Source of the DNA: Planctomycetota bacterium
GTDB taxonomy: Bacteria; Planctomycetota; Phycisphaerae; UBA1845
Assembly (NCBI GenBank): GCA_024276605.1
Contig: JAJRWX010000032.1
Span: 1-33,968 of the forward strand
Direction of reading: 5' to 3'
Length of the DNA: 33,968 nucleotides
A program made the translations under genes and the position numbers. This document shows positions 26,696-33,968 of this stretch, in pieces (the stretch's first letter is position 1; every line of letters starts with the position of its first letter). The notes beneath the pieces were generated by a model. The model searched no databases. It was not told the origin of the DNA and was given only the letters and a program-made list of their open reading frames with translations.

Positions 26696-27061
26696 TTAGG
26701 ATGGAAACAAAAAGTAAAGTCCTACGTAATAACCTTGGTCTATCTGTGTACTGTGCCGCACGATGGCGCGACCGTGAAAGCTGACTTCCGGCTCATGGAT
26801 GGCGATGCTGATTTCTTCATTTTCAGTGAGCATTTCATCGTGGAGTATTCCCAGGCCATACAAACTCAAATTCAGGCAGGTCGCCAGCGCGTATTGTTCA
26901 ATGCCATTCTCGTCTTTGATCCAAAGTTCTACGGTGGCAGGGAATGGCCAGCGCTGTGTCTCACGACGTTCGGATAGTCGGTGACTTTCAATGCCTATCT
27001 GACTCAATAGGAATTCATGTACGGCCTCTTTTGTCAATGGTACTATTTCAGCGGTATTCAT
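26696..27061 (-). CDS. PilZ domain protein (probable c-di-GMP binding)
   Basis: The protein has 121 residues, a single PilZ domain. The two c-di-GMP contact motifs are both present: RxxxR as R33-ETQ-R37 and (D/N)xSxxG as N64-LS66-LYG69. The fold continues through GLGILHDEML, VSFHGRAIVRHS and the final strand YYVGLYFLF. An N-terminal helix (about 8-30) precedes the domain. It should bind cyclic di-GMP in the cytoplasm and act as a stand-alone effector; its partner is unknown. GGGAGAG lies about 9 bases before the ATG. It is isolated, 230 bases downstream of rseP on the same strand, and no motility, pilus or cellulose genes are nearby. Confidence 0.88.
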   Translation of the reverse strand: MNTAEIVPLTKEAVHEFLLSQIGIESHRLSERRETQRWPFPATVELWIKDENGIEQYALATCLNLSLYGLGILHDEMLTENEEISIAIHEPEVSFHGRAIVRHSTQIDQGYYVGLYFLFPS

Positions 27062-27291
27062 GTGGATGCACTCTCCCTGTCGCGAAACTTACGAGCAGCA
27101 TTAGAGCAGACAATTTAGCTACGATTCGTTCCCGACTACGAAACTATGATTGTTAGCTGCGTCATACACTAATGAACCTTCTAATCCAGCGAACCAAAAG
27201 GCAAACATGACGGATAACCTGTTCCTATAAAAAGGGCATAGGCGCAGGTACACTACGCTTACGATTCGAGTGAATAGTAGTTTGCGCGGGA

Positions 27292-29784
27292 TTATCCCCA
27301 AATGCGCATGGCATCGTTGTAGGTCACGAACAGAAACGTTCCCATAAGTAGGAAGATGCCGATCATCTGTGTGGCTATCTGTACGCGCAGGCTTACCGGG
27401 CTGCCCTTGATCTTTTCAATGATGAGAAAGACCATCAGACCGCCATCCACGATGGGCAGCGGAAGGAAATTGATGACTGCTAAATTGGCGGAAATGATGG
27501 CTAGAAAATAAAGATACGCGACGAGACCGGCACGAGCGATCTGTCCACCGATAGAAACAATACCCAACGGACCGGACATATTGTCCAAATCAACCGTACG
27601 CGAAAAAGCCAGGGCACGGATGGTCTGGTACACCTGTAAAATGAAGTAGTATGTTTTGTGCGCTCCAATTTCGATGGCATCCAGCGCGTTAGTTCCTTTA
27701 AGGAGTACCATTTCCGAGGCGACATTGATATTCGGAGCAAAAGCCACACGCCCCAGCCAAGGATCTACCATGTCCTCTGTGACATCGATGAACTTAGTGA
27801 TTGGTTCGGAAAGTGGGTTGGGCCGGAAGACGACGGGTACATTGGTCTGTCCCACAAGCTCTTTCAAGAGCGTACGCACACCGTCGTGATATCCTATGTG
27901 TACTTCCTCCATGCCCCGTCGTGTCATGGTTTCGACACTACGCTTTCCGTCGATGGATAACAATCTTGCTTCAGGTCCGACGTCCAACAACGTGCGCAGG
28001 CAGTGTGGAATACGGAAATCGACCGTGTGAGACTGCCCGTCGGCAGTTTCATAGGCTAATTCGACGGTCTTGCCCGCCCCCATGCGAAATCGGAAGATCA
28101 GTTGGCGCCAGTCTTTTACCGGTCGACCACTGACCGAGACGATGCGTGCGCCTTTGGGAATACCGGCTTCAGCGGCGGGGCTTGGTTTGCCGTCAATCAA
28201 CTCTTGAATGGCGCCAACGACGATCGAATCATTGGCTACTAAGTTGTATGTGGCGTCGATGGACCCAGGTGACTGTGGGTAGACCGTCGTCCAGATTTTT
28301 TGGCCATCTTTTTTCTCGACAAATAAGGCAAGGCTTTCACCGGCATGCTCTCTCACCTTCTTGCTAAATACACCGATGGAAGGGCGTGCGACACCATCGA
28401 CATTCAAAATGCCGTCTCCAGGCTCCAATCCCGCCTGATCTGCGGCTCCGTATGGTCGTATACTAACGAGTCGCGTTTTCGGTCCATCAGCGGTACGCGC
28501 CTCGGCAGAAATAGCTTCGTAGGTGGCCTGGATGGTGCCGCCTCCACGCTTGTTTTTCTTTGGCCTGATAAATCCTTCCAGGATGCGCTTGCTTGGCTTG
28601 TGTACTTTGAAATGTATGTCTCGCTCAGCGGAGTCTCGAATAGCGCGGGCAATGTCGGTTCTGCCGGGAAATAATACATCGTCCCAACTTAATATGGTGT
28701 CTCCCAATTCGATGCCGGCCAGCGCTGCACGACCGTCCGGGTCTACGGCTCCGATGCGCATCAGTGGTGTTAGTCCTAGAACATTTACGGAATTAGGATC
28801 CTGTACGTCCGTTGGATATAATGCCAACTGTGGAGGAACGTCGATTCGAATTCTTTCAGCTGGTTCATCAGGATGGCCGGGGTTTTTTCGCTCCACAATG
28901 ATCTTGGTGGCATACACGATCATTTCGCGGATTTCGTTTGCGTTTTCATCCGTAGCCTCGATACCGTCAACCTCCACAATCATATCACCGATGCGCGGGC
29001 TAATGGGGTTGCTTTTGTCGACATCTGGGCCAATGGCGACTATTTCGCGCGTAACACCTGGGAGTATACCGATGATCTGTCGTCTAGGTTGTGAGGTGCT
29101 ATCCGGACGCCGATAGTCCGGCGTCACCATCAGATGTTTTTCTTCTCCATTTTCGCGGCGTAGGAGAAAATCGACTGGCTCATGCAGTGGTGCGAGGGTG
29201 ACAGCCATGCTGACACCTTGCCATTCCAGAATGCGCTCACCATTGATTTCCAATACCTGATCGCCGGGGACGATGCCTGCGCGATGGGCGGGGCTATCAG
29301 GTTCTACAAAGCCGACGCGCGTCGCCATGGTGTTCATTCCGATCATAAACACAGCCATAAATAATAGAGCGGCGAATATGATATTCATGATGACGCCGGC
29401 AGAGACAATGGCCATGCGATGCCCGACGGGTTTATTCACAAACGAACGCGGGTCATCATTAAATTTCAACTCTTCGGATTTGTCGTCGAAGTCTTCCTGC
29501 CCGAGCATTTTTACATACCCACCAAGCGGGAGTAAGTTGAATGAGTATCGCGTCTCACCTCGGGTGAATCCGATAAGTTCCTGACCAAAGCCAATGGCGA
29601 ATCGTTCGACTTTCACGCCTGCCCACTTGGCGACGAGAAAGTGTCCCAATTCGTGGACGAACACAATGGCGGAAAATCCAGCCACCATGAGCAGGTAAGG
29701 CCATACGCCTTCCCATATGGATAAGAGCGAAATCTGCATCAGCAGACCATAGGGTTGAATTGTCGTTGTTAGCAAGTCGTGCAT
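27292..29784 (-). CDS. rseP: RIP metalloprotease RseP (M50B) with expanded PDZ region
   Basis: An intramembrane zinc protease that performs site-2 cleavage of anti-sigma factors and clears signal peptide remnants. HELGH is at 44-48 in the first membrane helix, and the second metal site is NFLPLPIVDGG at 772-782, near four helices in total. RseP usually has about 450 residues and two PDZ domains; this one has 830. The periplasmic part shows four clear PDZ-type loops: DSPAHRAGIVPGDQVLEING (~163-182), GRAALAGIELGDTILSWDDV (~351-370), GAADQAGLEPGDGILNVDGV (~446-465) and SPAAEAGIPKGARIVSVSG (~535-553). A weaker fifth is at ~245-300. ATG 29784 has GAGGT six bases upstream and overlaps the end of dxr by 16 bases, so the two are translationally linked, a classic gene pair. 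Confidence 0.95.
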   Translation of the reverse strand: MHDLLTTTIQPYGLLMQISLLSIWEGVWPYLLMVAGFSAIVFVHELGHFLVAKWAGVKVERFAIGFGQELIGFTRGETRYSFNLLPLGGYVKMLGQEDFDDKSEELKFNDDPRSFVNKPVGHRMAIVSAGVIMNIIFAALLFMAVFMIGMNTMATRVGFVEPDSPAHRAGIVPGDQVLEINGERILEWQGVSMAVTLAPLHEPVDFLLRRENGEEKHLMVTPDYRRPDSTSQPRRQIIGILPGVTREIVAIGPDVDKSNPISPRIGDMIVEVDGIEATDENANEIREMIVYATKIIVERKNPGHPDEPAERIRIDVPPQLALYPTDVQDPNSVNVLGLTPLMRIGAVDPDGRAALAGIELGDTILSWDDVLFPGRTDIARAIRDSAERDIHFKVHKPSKRILEGFIRPKKNKRGGGTIQATYEAISAEARTADGPKTRLVSIRPYGAADQAGLEPGDGILNVDGVARPSIGVFSKKVREHAGESLALFVEKKDGQKIWTTVYPQSPGSIDATYNLVANDSIVVGAIQELIDGKPSPAAEAGIPKGARIVSVSGRPVKDWRQLIFRFRMGAGKTVELAYETADGQSHTVDFRIPHCLRTLLDVGPEARLLSIDGKRSVETMTRRGMEEVHIGYHDGVRTLLKELVGQTNVPVVFRPNPLSEPITKFIDVTEDMVDPWLGRVAFAPNINVASEMVLLKGTNALDAIEIGAHKTYYFILQVYQTIRALAFSRTVDLDNMSGPLGIVSIGGQIARAGLVAYLYFLAIISANLAVINFLPLPIVDGGLMVFLIIEKIKGSPVSLRVQIATQMIGIFLLMGTFLFVTYNDAMRIWG

Positions 29785-30920
29785 CGAGTTACCTCAGTCC
29801 GCGCCCAACGATCAGCTTCGAGGATGTCCTGCATGGTAGGATCAGCCACGAAACAGTGGTCTTGAAGCGCTTGCTGTGTGAGTGTTGTGATATCCGTAAA
29901 TCGTATTCGTGCGTCACGAAACAGTTGTACCGCAGCTTCGTTGGCTGCATTGAGTACCGCCCCAGCTGTACCTCCACGATGGGCGACCTCATGCCCTAAC
30001 GCCAGGGCGGGAAAACGCGTTTCGTCCGGAACTTCTAATCGTAGCGTTATAGACGCTGTCAAGTCCAATCGTCGAGCCGGCCCTTTTTTTCGGGCTGGAT
30101 ACGTCAGTGCATATTGTATCGGTGTACGCATGTCCGGTGCCCCTAACTGAGCCATCACCGAGCCGTCACAAAATTCTACCATCGAATGAATGATCGATTC
30201 TGGATGAATAACTACTTCAATTTTGTTGGGGTCCAGATCGAACAGCCAGTGAGCTTCGATAATTTCAAGTGCTTTGTTCATCATGGTAGCTGAATCGATG
30301 GATATTTTCGGCCCCATATCCCATGTGGGGTGAGCTAGAGCATCTTTCAAGCTAGCTTTGGCCATATCTTCTATGGACCAAGTCCGAAAAGGTCCACCTG
30401 AAGCTGTGAGCACTACACGAGTCACTTCTTCGGCTTTGCCGGTATGGAGGGCCTGGAAAATGGCTGAGTGTTCGCTATCGACCGGAATGATGGTCGCCCC
30501 GGTTTCTTTAGCCAAAGGCATCATCAGCGAGCCGGCTATTACAAGTGCCTCTTTATTCGCTAACGCCAGTCGGCGACCCAGTTCAACCGCGCGTAGCGTA
30601 GCGGGCAACCCGTCAGTCCCGACTACCGCACTAATGACACAGTCACAATCCGTTTCGTTGACAAGTTTGTACAAGGCGTGGTTGCCCGTATGGACGTTGG
30701 GGGCGTAGTCAAGGGCATCATGGAGGCTTCGGCCAGCCTCGGTATTCGTAAGGGCAATCGCCTCAGGACGCCAAGCATTAGCCTGTTGGGCCAGTTCCAC
30801 GCTTCGCGAGCCGGCGGCTAGACCTACAACGTCCCACTCTTTGGTCAGCGCAGCCAGGACGTCCAGCGTGTTTTGGCCAATCGAGCCGGTTGATCCGAGT
30901 ATGATGACGCGTTTCTTCAT
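29769..30920 (-). CDS. dxr: 1-deoxy-D-xylulose-5-phosphate reductoisomerase
   Basis: It catalyses the NADPH-dependent committed step of the MEP isoprenoid pathway (DXP to MEP) in the cytoplasm. It has 383 residues, normal length. The nucleotide-binding start is VIILGSTGSIGQNTLDVL (glycine loop 9-15). Further motifs are LALANKEALVIAG, the metal-binding PVDSEHSAIFQAL, SIDSATMMNKALEIIEAHWLF and HPESIIHSMVEF, all as in the family. No Shine-Dalgarno sequence precedes the ATG at 30920. However, a small upstream frame ends in an ATGA overlap with this start, which could provide coupling. The 3' end overlaps rseP. The usual neighbours cdsA, uppS and frr are absent upstream; repeats take their place. 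Confidence 0.96.
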   Translation of the reverse strand: MKKRVIILGSTGSIGQNTLDVLAALTKEWDVVGLAAGSRSVELAQQANAWRPEAIALTNTEAGRSLHDALDYAPNVHTGNHALYKLVNETDCDCVISAVVGTDGLPATLRAVELGRRLALANKEALVIAGSLMMPLAKETGATIIPVDSEHSAIFQALHTGKAEEVTRVVLTASGGPFRTWSIEDMAKASLKDALAHPTWDMGPKISIDSATMMNKALEIIEAHWLFDLDPNKIEVVIHPESIIHSMVEFCDGSVMAQLGAPDMRTPIQYALTYPARKKGPARRLDLTASITLRLEVPDETRFPALALGHEVAHRGGTAGAVLNAANEAAVQLFRDARIRFTDITTLTQQALQDHCFVADPTMQDILEADRWARTEVTRCTTC

Positions 30921-31045
30921 GCTGGCTTAATGTCTACGTTAACTGACCCGTAATAGGCGGATATCGCCGCCATCATAAGTGGGGCGAGCAGGACGGACAA
31001 CCGTAGGTATAAATTCTCCGGTGGTGTGGGTGTGGTTGGGTGCAT
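30917..31045 (-). CDS. Possible 42-residue membrane peptide coupled to dxr
   Basis: A short frame begins MHPTTPTPPENLYLRL and has one hydrophobic helix (SVLLAPLMMAAISAYY). It ends in TGA overlapping the dxr ATG as ATGA, which is typical of translational coupling. Upstream the frame runs back into a repeat element, so the true start is uncertain, and no good ribosome binding site is seen at 31045. It could be a leader peptide for dxr, a small membrane protein or a chance frame. I do not recognise it. Confidence 0.35.
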   Translation of the reverse strand: MHPTTPTPPENLYLRLSVLLAPLMMAAISAYYGSVNVDIKPA

Positions 31046-31062
31046 GTCAAAATTAGCGCAAT

Positions 31063-31146
31063 CGAGGAAAAGCACGGGCAAGCGTCGCTCCAGACATCCT
31101 CCTGAATCCGCAACGCCTTTGCCGCGACGTTTGCCCATGCCGCCCT
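31063..31146. repeat. Intergenic repeat matching 13964-14047 in inverse orientation
   Basis: It begins CGAGGAAAAGCACGGGCAAG and ends GACGTTTGCCCATGCCGCCC. The reverse complement of the element near 13964-14047 has the same sequence at both ends and a diverged middle. An inverted pair (GGCAAGCGTCGC / CGCGACGTTTGCC) allows a hairpin. It replaces the expected neighbours upstream of dxr. Confidence 0.7.
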
Positions 31147-31177
31147 ACTAAAGGACGCATAAACTGTCACATACCCG

Positions 31178-31197
31178 ATTCCCACTCGGATGGGAAT
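31178..31197. repeat. 20-bp palindrome ATTCCC-N8-GGGAAT
   Basis: ATTCCCACTCGGATGGGAAT has perfect 7-base arms when the adjacent A/T pair is counted. The form ATTCCC-N8-GGGAAT is the same as the Neisseria dRS3 repeat. It is shared form only; no common origin is claimed. Confidence 0.55.
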
Positions 31198-31264
31198 GAC
31201 GGATATGCTACTACTGATTTAGGCTATGATTGTCTGTATGTATCGACGGACCTATAATCACACC

Positions 31265-31819
31265 ATGCACGCGGGTTCGGAGTTTAGTCAAAGGTCAGGG
31301 TCTAGTAACGCCAGACAGTTGTGCCGCACGCCGATCTTTTCCGTAGAGCATCGTGAATTTAATGAGCCGGGGCACGCGATGGTCGCACGTGATGTCGTGG
31401 TGCATCCCGGCGCAGTTGTGATTTTACCCGTACTGGCCAACGGCAACATTGTGATGATTCGTAATTATCGCTGGTCCGTTGGGCATCAGCTTTGGGAATT
31501 ACCGGCTGGGACGCGCGAACCGAACGAGTCTCCAGAGCAAACGGCCCGTCGTGAACTTAAAGAGGAAACGGGCTATCGGGCGGGCCGGTTACAGCCGTTG
31601 GCGACATTCTTCACCTCGCCCGGTATTATGACGGAAGAGATGTTGGCTTTTGTAGCTACTGATCTAACACCCTCCAAGCCATCGCTCCAGGGAGATGAAC
31701 GGATTGTGGTCGAGGTGGTAGATGCGGCAGTCTTGCGAGATCGACTGGTAGCGGGCGATTTGCATGACGGCAAAACGATGGCGGCGTTGGGTATATATTT
31801 TTTGAATCAACAATTGTAG
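31265..31819 (+). CDS. Nudix hydrolase (ADP-ribose pyrophosphatase type)
   Basis: The protein has 184 residues from ATG 31265. The Nudix box matches the consensus Gx5Ex7REUxEExGU exactly: GTREPNE, seven residues, RELKEETGY, at about 82-104. The preceding strands (VVVHPGAVVILPVL, NGNIVMIRNYRWSVGHQLWELPAG) and the later TFFTSPGIMTEEMLAFVA resemble ADP-ribose pyrophosphatases of the NudF type, which hydrolyse ADP-ribose to AMP and ribose 5-phosphate; the substrate is inferred. The frame also opens at ATGs 31226 and 31241. None of the three has a strong Shine-Dalgarno sequence, and 31265 was taken because conserved sequence starts soon after it. The stop is 15 bases before the rhomboid gene, so the three genes to 33780 probably form one operon. 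Confidence 0.88.
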   Translation: MHAGSEFSQRSGSSNARQLCRTPIFSVEHREFNEPGHAMVARDVVVHPGAVVILPVLANGNIVMIRNYRWSVGHQLWELPAGTREPNESPEQTARRELKEETGYRAGRLQPLATFFTSPGIMTEEMLAFVATDLTPSKPSLQGDERIVVEVVDAAVLRDRLVAGDLHDGKTMAALGIYFLNQQL

Positions 31820-31834
31820 CAGGAACGTTGCGAT

Positions 31835-32737
31835 ATGGGTTGGCAAGATCGAGATTATGCTGCGTCGCCTCCACGTCGACCGTCTTGGGGCAGTCCAGCG
31901 CCGTTATCCGGCGGTGGGCATAGTATTGTCACGAAGATCATTATTGCCAATGTGATCGTTTATACCGTACCGCGATTGTTCGTTTCGTGGTATGAGCCGG
32001 TTTATGCCTATGGACAACTGCAAGCCGGTCTAGTGATGCGGGGGCAAATCTGGCGTTTGTTTACAGCCATGTACCTACACGCGAGCATGGGGCATATTTT
32101 TGTCAACATGCTTGGTCTTCATTTTCTCGGCAGGCCATTAGAGCGTCTGTGGTCGCCGCGTAAGTTTTTTACGATCTACACGCTATGTGGTCTAGCGGGG
32201 AATATCTTCTTCACAATCCTTGGTGCCAGGGGCATTATTCATCCGATGGCACCTGCGGTGGGGGCATCGGGTAGCATATATGGATTGCTCGGCGTGGTCG
32301 CCGTGATGTTTCCACATGCCACGGTGTACATCTACTTTTTGTTTCCGCTAAAAATTCGCACCGCAGCCTATATCTTCGGCGGTATCGCTATTTTTACCAT
32401 CTTCGAGCGTGGCAGTAACTTCGGCGGAGAAGCTTGTCACTTAGCCGGTTTGGTGCTTGGTGTTTGGTGGGCTATGAAGGGTGAGGCGTGGTGGGCGCGG
32501 ACGCAGTGGCGCATCCCAAGTATGCCATCCCGCCCGCGCGAAAAAAAAAGCGCGAGTTCATTTCAGCGAAAAGTGAAGCAGCGCCATGATGATGCCGACC
32601 TGATCGACGACATACTACGCAAAGTGTACGAAGGTGGTATACACAGTTTGTCTGAGGCTGAGAAACGCCATTTACACGAAGCGTCGCAACGACAGCGCGA
32701 ACGTGAAGCCGGTAGTGGTCGCGTGGATCGATTGTGA
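31835..32737 (+). CDS. Rhomboid family intramembrane serine protease
   Basis: The protein has 300 residues. It has a short cytoplasmic start rich in Pro and Gly, then about six membrane helices. The catalytic dyad is visible: Ser145 in GASGSIYGLLG and His202 in ACHLAGLVLGV. The helix-2 motif MGHIFVNMLGLHFLG and the loop QIWRLFTAMYLHASM are typical. The basic cytoplasmic tail (about 225-300) ends in DDADLIDDILRKVYEGGIHS, then LSEAEKRHLHEASQRQRER. This tail resembles the DUF6576-like extension of rhomboids in Bacteroidota and recurs in the next gene product. It cleaves membrane proteins within or near the lipid bilayer; the substrate is unknown. AGGA lies about 10 bases before the ATG. Its stop overlaps the start of the site-2 protease gene (TGATG). 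Confidence 0.93.
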   Translation: MGWQDRDYAASPPRRPSWGSPAPLSGGGHSIVTKIIIANVIVYTVPRLFVSWYEPVYAYGQLQAGLVMRGQIWRLFTAMYLHASMGHIFVNMLGLHFLGRPLERLWSPRKFFTIYTLCGLAGNIFFTILGARGIIHPMAPAVGASGSIYGLLGVVAVMFPHATVYIYFLFPLKIRTAAYIFGGIAIFTIFERGSNFGGEACHLAGLVLGVWWAMKGEAWWARTQWRIPSMPSRPREKKSASSFQRKVKQRHDDADLIDDILRKVYEGGIHSLSEAEKRHLHEASQRQREREAGSGRVDRL

Positions 32738-33780
32738 TGTTTGGTACCGACAAACCCATGGACAATCCGATCAACTGGTCGTTCAAAGTCGGCCAATTGT
32801 TCTCCATTGATATTCGCGTACACATTTTGTTTGTCCTGTGTGCAGTATTTCTCATAGTGCAGGCATTGCCCGATGCTGATGCCGGCGTTTCGATACCCAT
32901 CAGCAAGGTTTTAATTCAAGCGTTAGGTACCTATGCCATTTTATTTGGCATCGTGCTGCTGCATGAGTTTGGTCATTGCTTTGGATGTCGCCGGGTTGGG
33001 GGTGAAGCGCACGAGATACTCATCTGGCCTTTGGGTGGTTTAGCTTCAGTAGCGCCGCCTCATAATCCAAGTGCGCACATGGTGACAACTGTCGCGGGTC
33101 CGATGGTTAATGTCATCATTTGTGGCTTATGTTCATTGGGTTTGGTCGCTTGGACAGGGCAACTTGGTGCAGTGCCTTGGAATCCTCTCCATCCGTTCAC
33201 GCCTGTATCGCAGGCCATTTTACTAAGCGAAGGACAGTGGTGGCTCTTGCAGGTCTATGGGCTGAGCTATTTCATTTTGTTGATCAATTTGCTGCCGGTG
33301 TTTCCGTTTGATGGGGGGCGGGTATTACAAGCTTGGTTGTGGCCTCGCAAGGGTTATCGTGCGTCGATGGAATTGGCGACAGGTATTGGCATGGGGGGCG
33401 CGATTGTCATCGGATTGTGGGGTATTGTATCCGGAGAAACGCTTTTACTGATGATTGCGGTATTTGGTTATCTCACTTGCTGGCAATCGAAGCGTATGGC
33501 GAAGTATCAAGATGATTTCGGTGGTGGGGGTTTTTCGCCCTATGGTAGTGGTGAAGAATCGTGGGATGTACCTGAACGCAAACCGGGATTTTTTGAACGC
33601 CGCCGAATCCGTAAAGCCAGTCAACAAATAGCCCGTCAGCGTGAACGCATAGCGGCACATGAAAAAGAGGTGGAACGCATACTTGCCAAAGTTTCGCAGT
33701 CCGGTTTGGCCTCGCTGTCACCACGAGAACGCAACGTACTAGAAGAAGAAACCAAACGGCAGCAATCGATTGAGCCGTAA
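32737..33780 (+). CDS. Site-2 protease, M50 family (SpoIVFB-like)
   Basis: The protein has 347 residues from ATG 32737 (GTG 32734 adds one residue). It is an intramembrane zinc protease without a PDZ domain: HEFGH at 76-80 in a membrane helix (LFGIVLLHEFGHCFGCRRVG), the glycine-rich WPLGGLA turn, and the second metal motif NLLPVFPFDGGRVLQAW. About six membrane segments end near residue 250. A cytoplasmic coiled, basic tail follows (FFERRRIRKASQQIARQRER). The last 39 residues (VERILAKVSQSGLASLSPRE, then RNVLEEETKR) align without gaps with the rhomboid tail. The start overlaps the rhomboid stop, so synthesis is coupled. A joint role in regulated intramembrane proteolysis is inferred. Confidence 0.93.
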   Translation: MFGTDKPMDNPINWSFKVGQLFSIDIRVHILFVLCAVFLIVQALPDADAGVSIPISKVLIQALGTYAILFGIVLLHEFGHCFGCRRVGGEAHEILIWPLGGLASVAPPHNPSAHMVTTVAGPMVNVIICGLCSLGLVAWTGQLGAVPWNPLHPFTPVSQAILLSEGQWWLLQVYGLSYFILLINLLPVFPFDGGRVLQAWLWPRKGYRASMELATGIGMGGAIVIGLWGIVSGETLLLMIAVFGYLTCWQSKRMAKYQDDFGGGGFSPYGSGEESWDVPERKPGFFERRRIRKASQQIARQRERIAAHEKEVERILAKVSQSGLASLSPRERNVLEEETKRQQSIEP

Positions 33781-33828
33781 ATGCGTTCCGACCTCCGGTA
33801 TTCCCGTATGGTTTGACTGTTGGTGCGC

Positions 33829-33968
33829 TAGTGCTGTGTCACAGCTTATTTTTCGGGTTCATCCAGGGTGGCATGGGCAACGTTTTTTTTGCCCGTGTCG
33901 GCCTCCGGAACTACACGGGTAAGTCCCGATGTATCCCGACTTTACGTCGGGATACATCGGGACTTACC
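33829..33968. mobile_element. MITE-like element, second copy, cut by the window end
   Basis: It starts TAGTGCTGTGTCACAGCT, identical to the reverse complement of the right end of the 6496-6671 element, and runs 140 bases with about 90% identity by eye. The internal stem (CCCGATGTATCCCGAC / GTCGGGATACATCGGG) is perfect here. It lies about 50 bases downstream of the site-2 protease gene, in the opposite orientation to the first copy. Confidence 0.85.

Noticed and set aside
26567-26977. 136-residue plus-strand open frame
   Set aside because: It overlaps the PilZ gene on the other strand and has no motif or ribosome binding site.
1-33968. tRNA or rRNA genes
   Set aside because: No T-loop consensus or rRNA-like segment was recognised by eye; a covariance search would be needed to exclude them fully.

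Overview
This window looks like a chromosomal segment of a Planctomycetota bacterium, most likely of the Phycisphaerae type. The assignment is inference, resting on four points. Two secreted proteins end in dockerin-like modules of the kind common in that group. The leucyl-tRNA synthetase (1048 residues) and the RseP protease (830 residues) are much longer than usual. Cys-rich secreted proteins are present. Housekeeping genes are scattered among intergenic repeats. No rRNA, tRNA, CRISPR array, prophage or intact transposase was found.

Layout. 1-3.2 kb: the 3' end of an unknown gene, a secreted S9 prolyl-oligopeptidase-type peptidase, and a convergent zinc-ribbon membrane protein. 3.35-7.3 kb: leuS, a MITE-like element that supplies the leuS stop codon, and a CYTH-domain protein. 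7.3-13.8 kb (minus strand): an apparent operon of a large membrane-anchored protein, an ABC ATPase interrupted by an in-frame TAA, a fused double ABC-2 permease, and a lipoprotein form of SppA. 14.2-16.8 kb: clpC with a clear intrinsic terminator. 17-23 kb: a repeat-rich stretch holding a 56-residue protein, a secreted M28 peptidase, an M2 dipeptidase gene that also has an in-frame TAA, a 258-bp tandem array and coaD. 23.9-27.1 kb: a decayed IS66 transposase fragment, a Cys-rich secreted protein and a PilZ protein. 27.3-31.0 kb: dxr and rseP, overlapping. 31.2-33.8 kb: a Nudix hydrolase, a rhomboid protease and a site-2 protease in one tight unit, followed by a second MITE copy.

Shared themes. 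Proteolysis dominates: S9, M28 and M2 exported peptidases, SppA, ClpC, RseP, a rhomboid and an SpoIVFB-like site-2 protease. The rhomboid and site-2 protease are translationally coupled and end in the same motif, so they may work together in regulated intramembrane proteolysis. The ABC genes resemble the general layout of ABC-2/GldA-GldF-GldG export sets.

The strongest unusual signals are: two otherwise intact genes each broken by one in-frame TAA; a MITE-like element with TA-flanked inverted ends; a hairpin-forming repeat family confined to 17.4-22.8 kb and amplified there into the tandem array; the motif shared by the two adjacent intramembrane proteases; and an M28 peptidase whose general-base Glu is replaced by Gly. 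I found no convincing new defence or mobile system.
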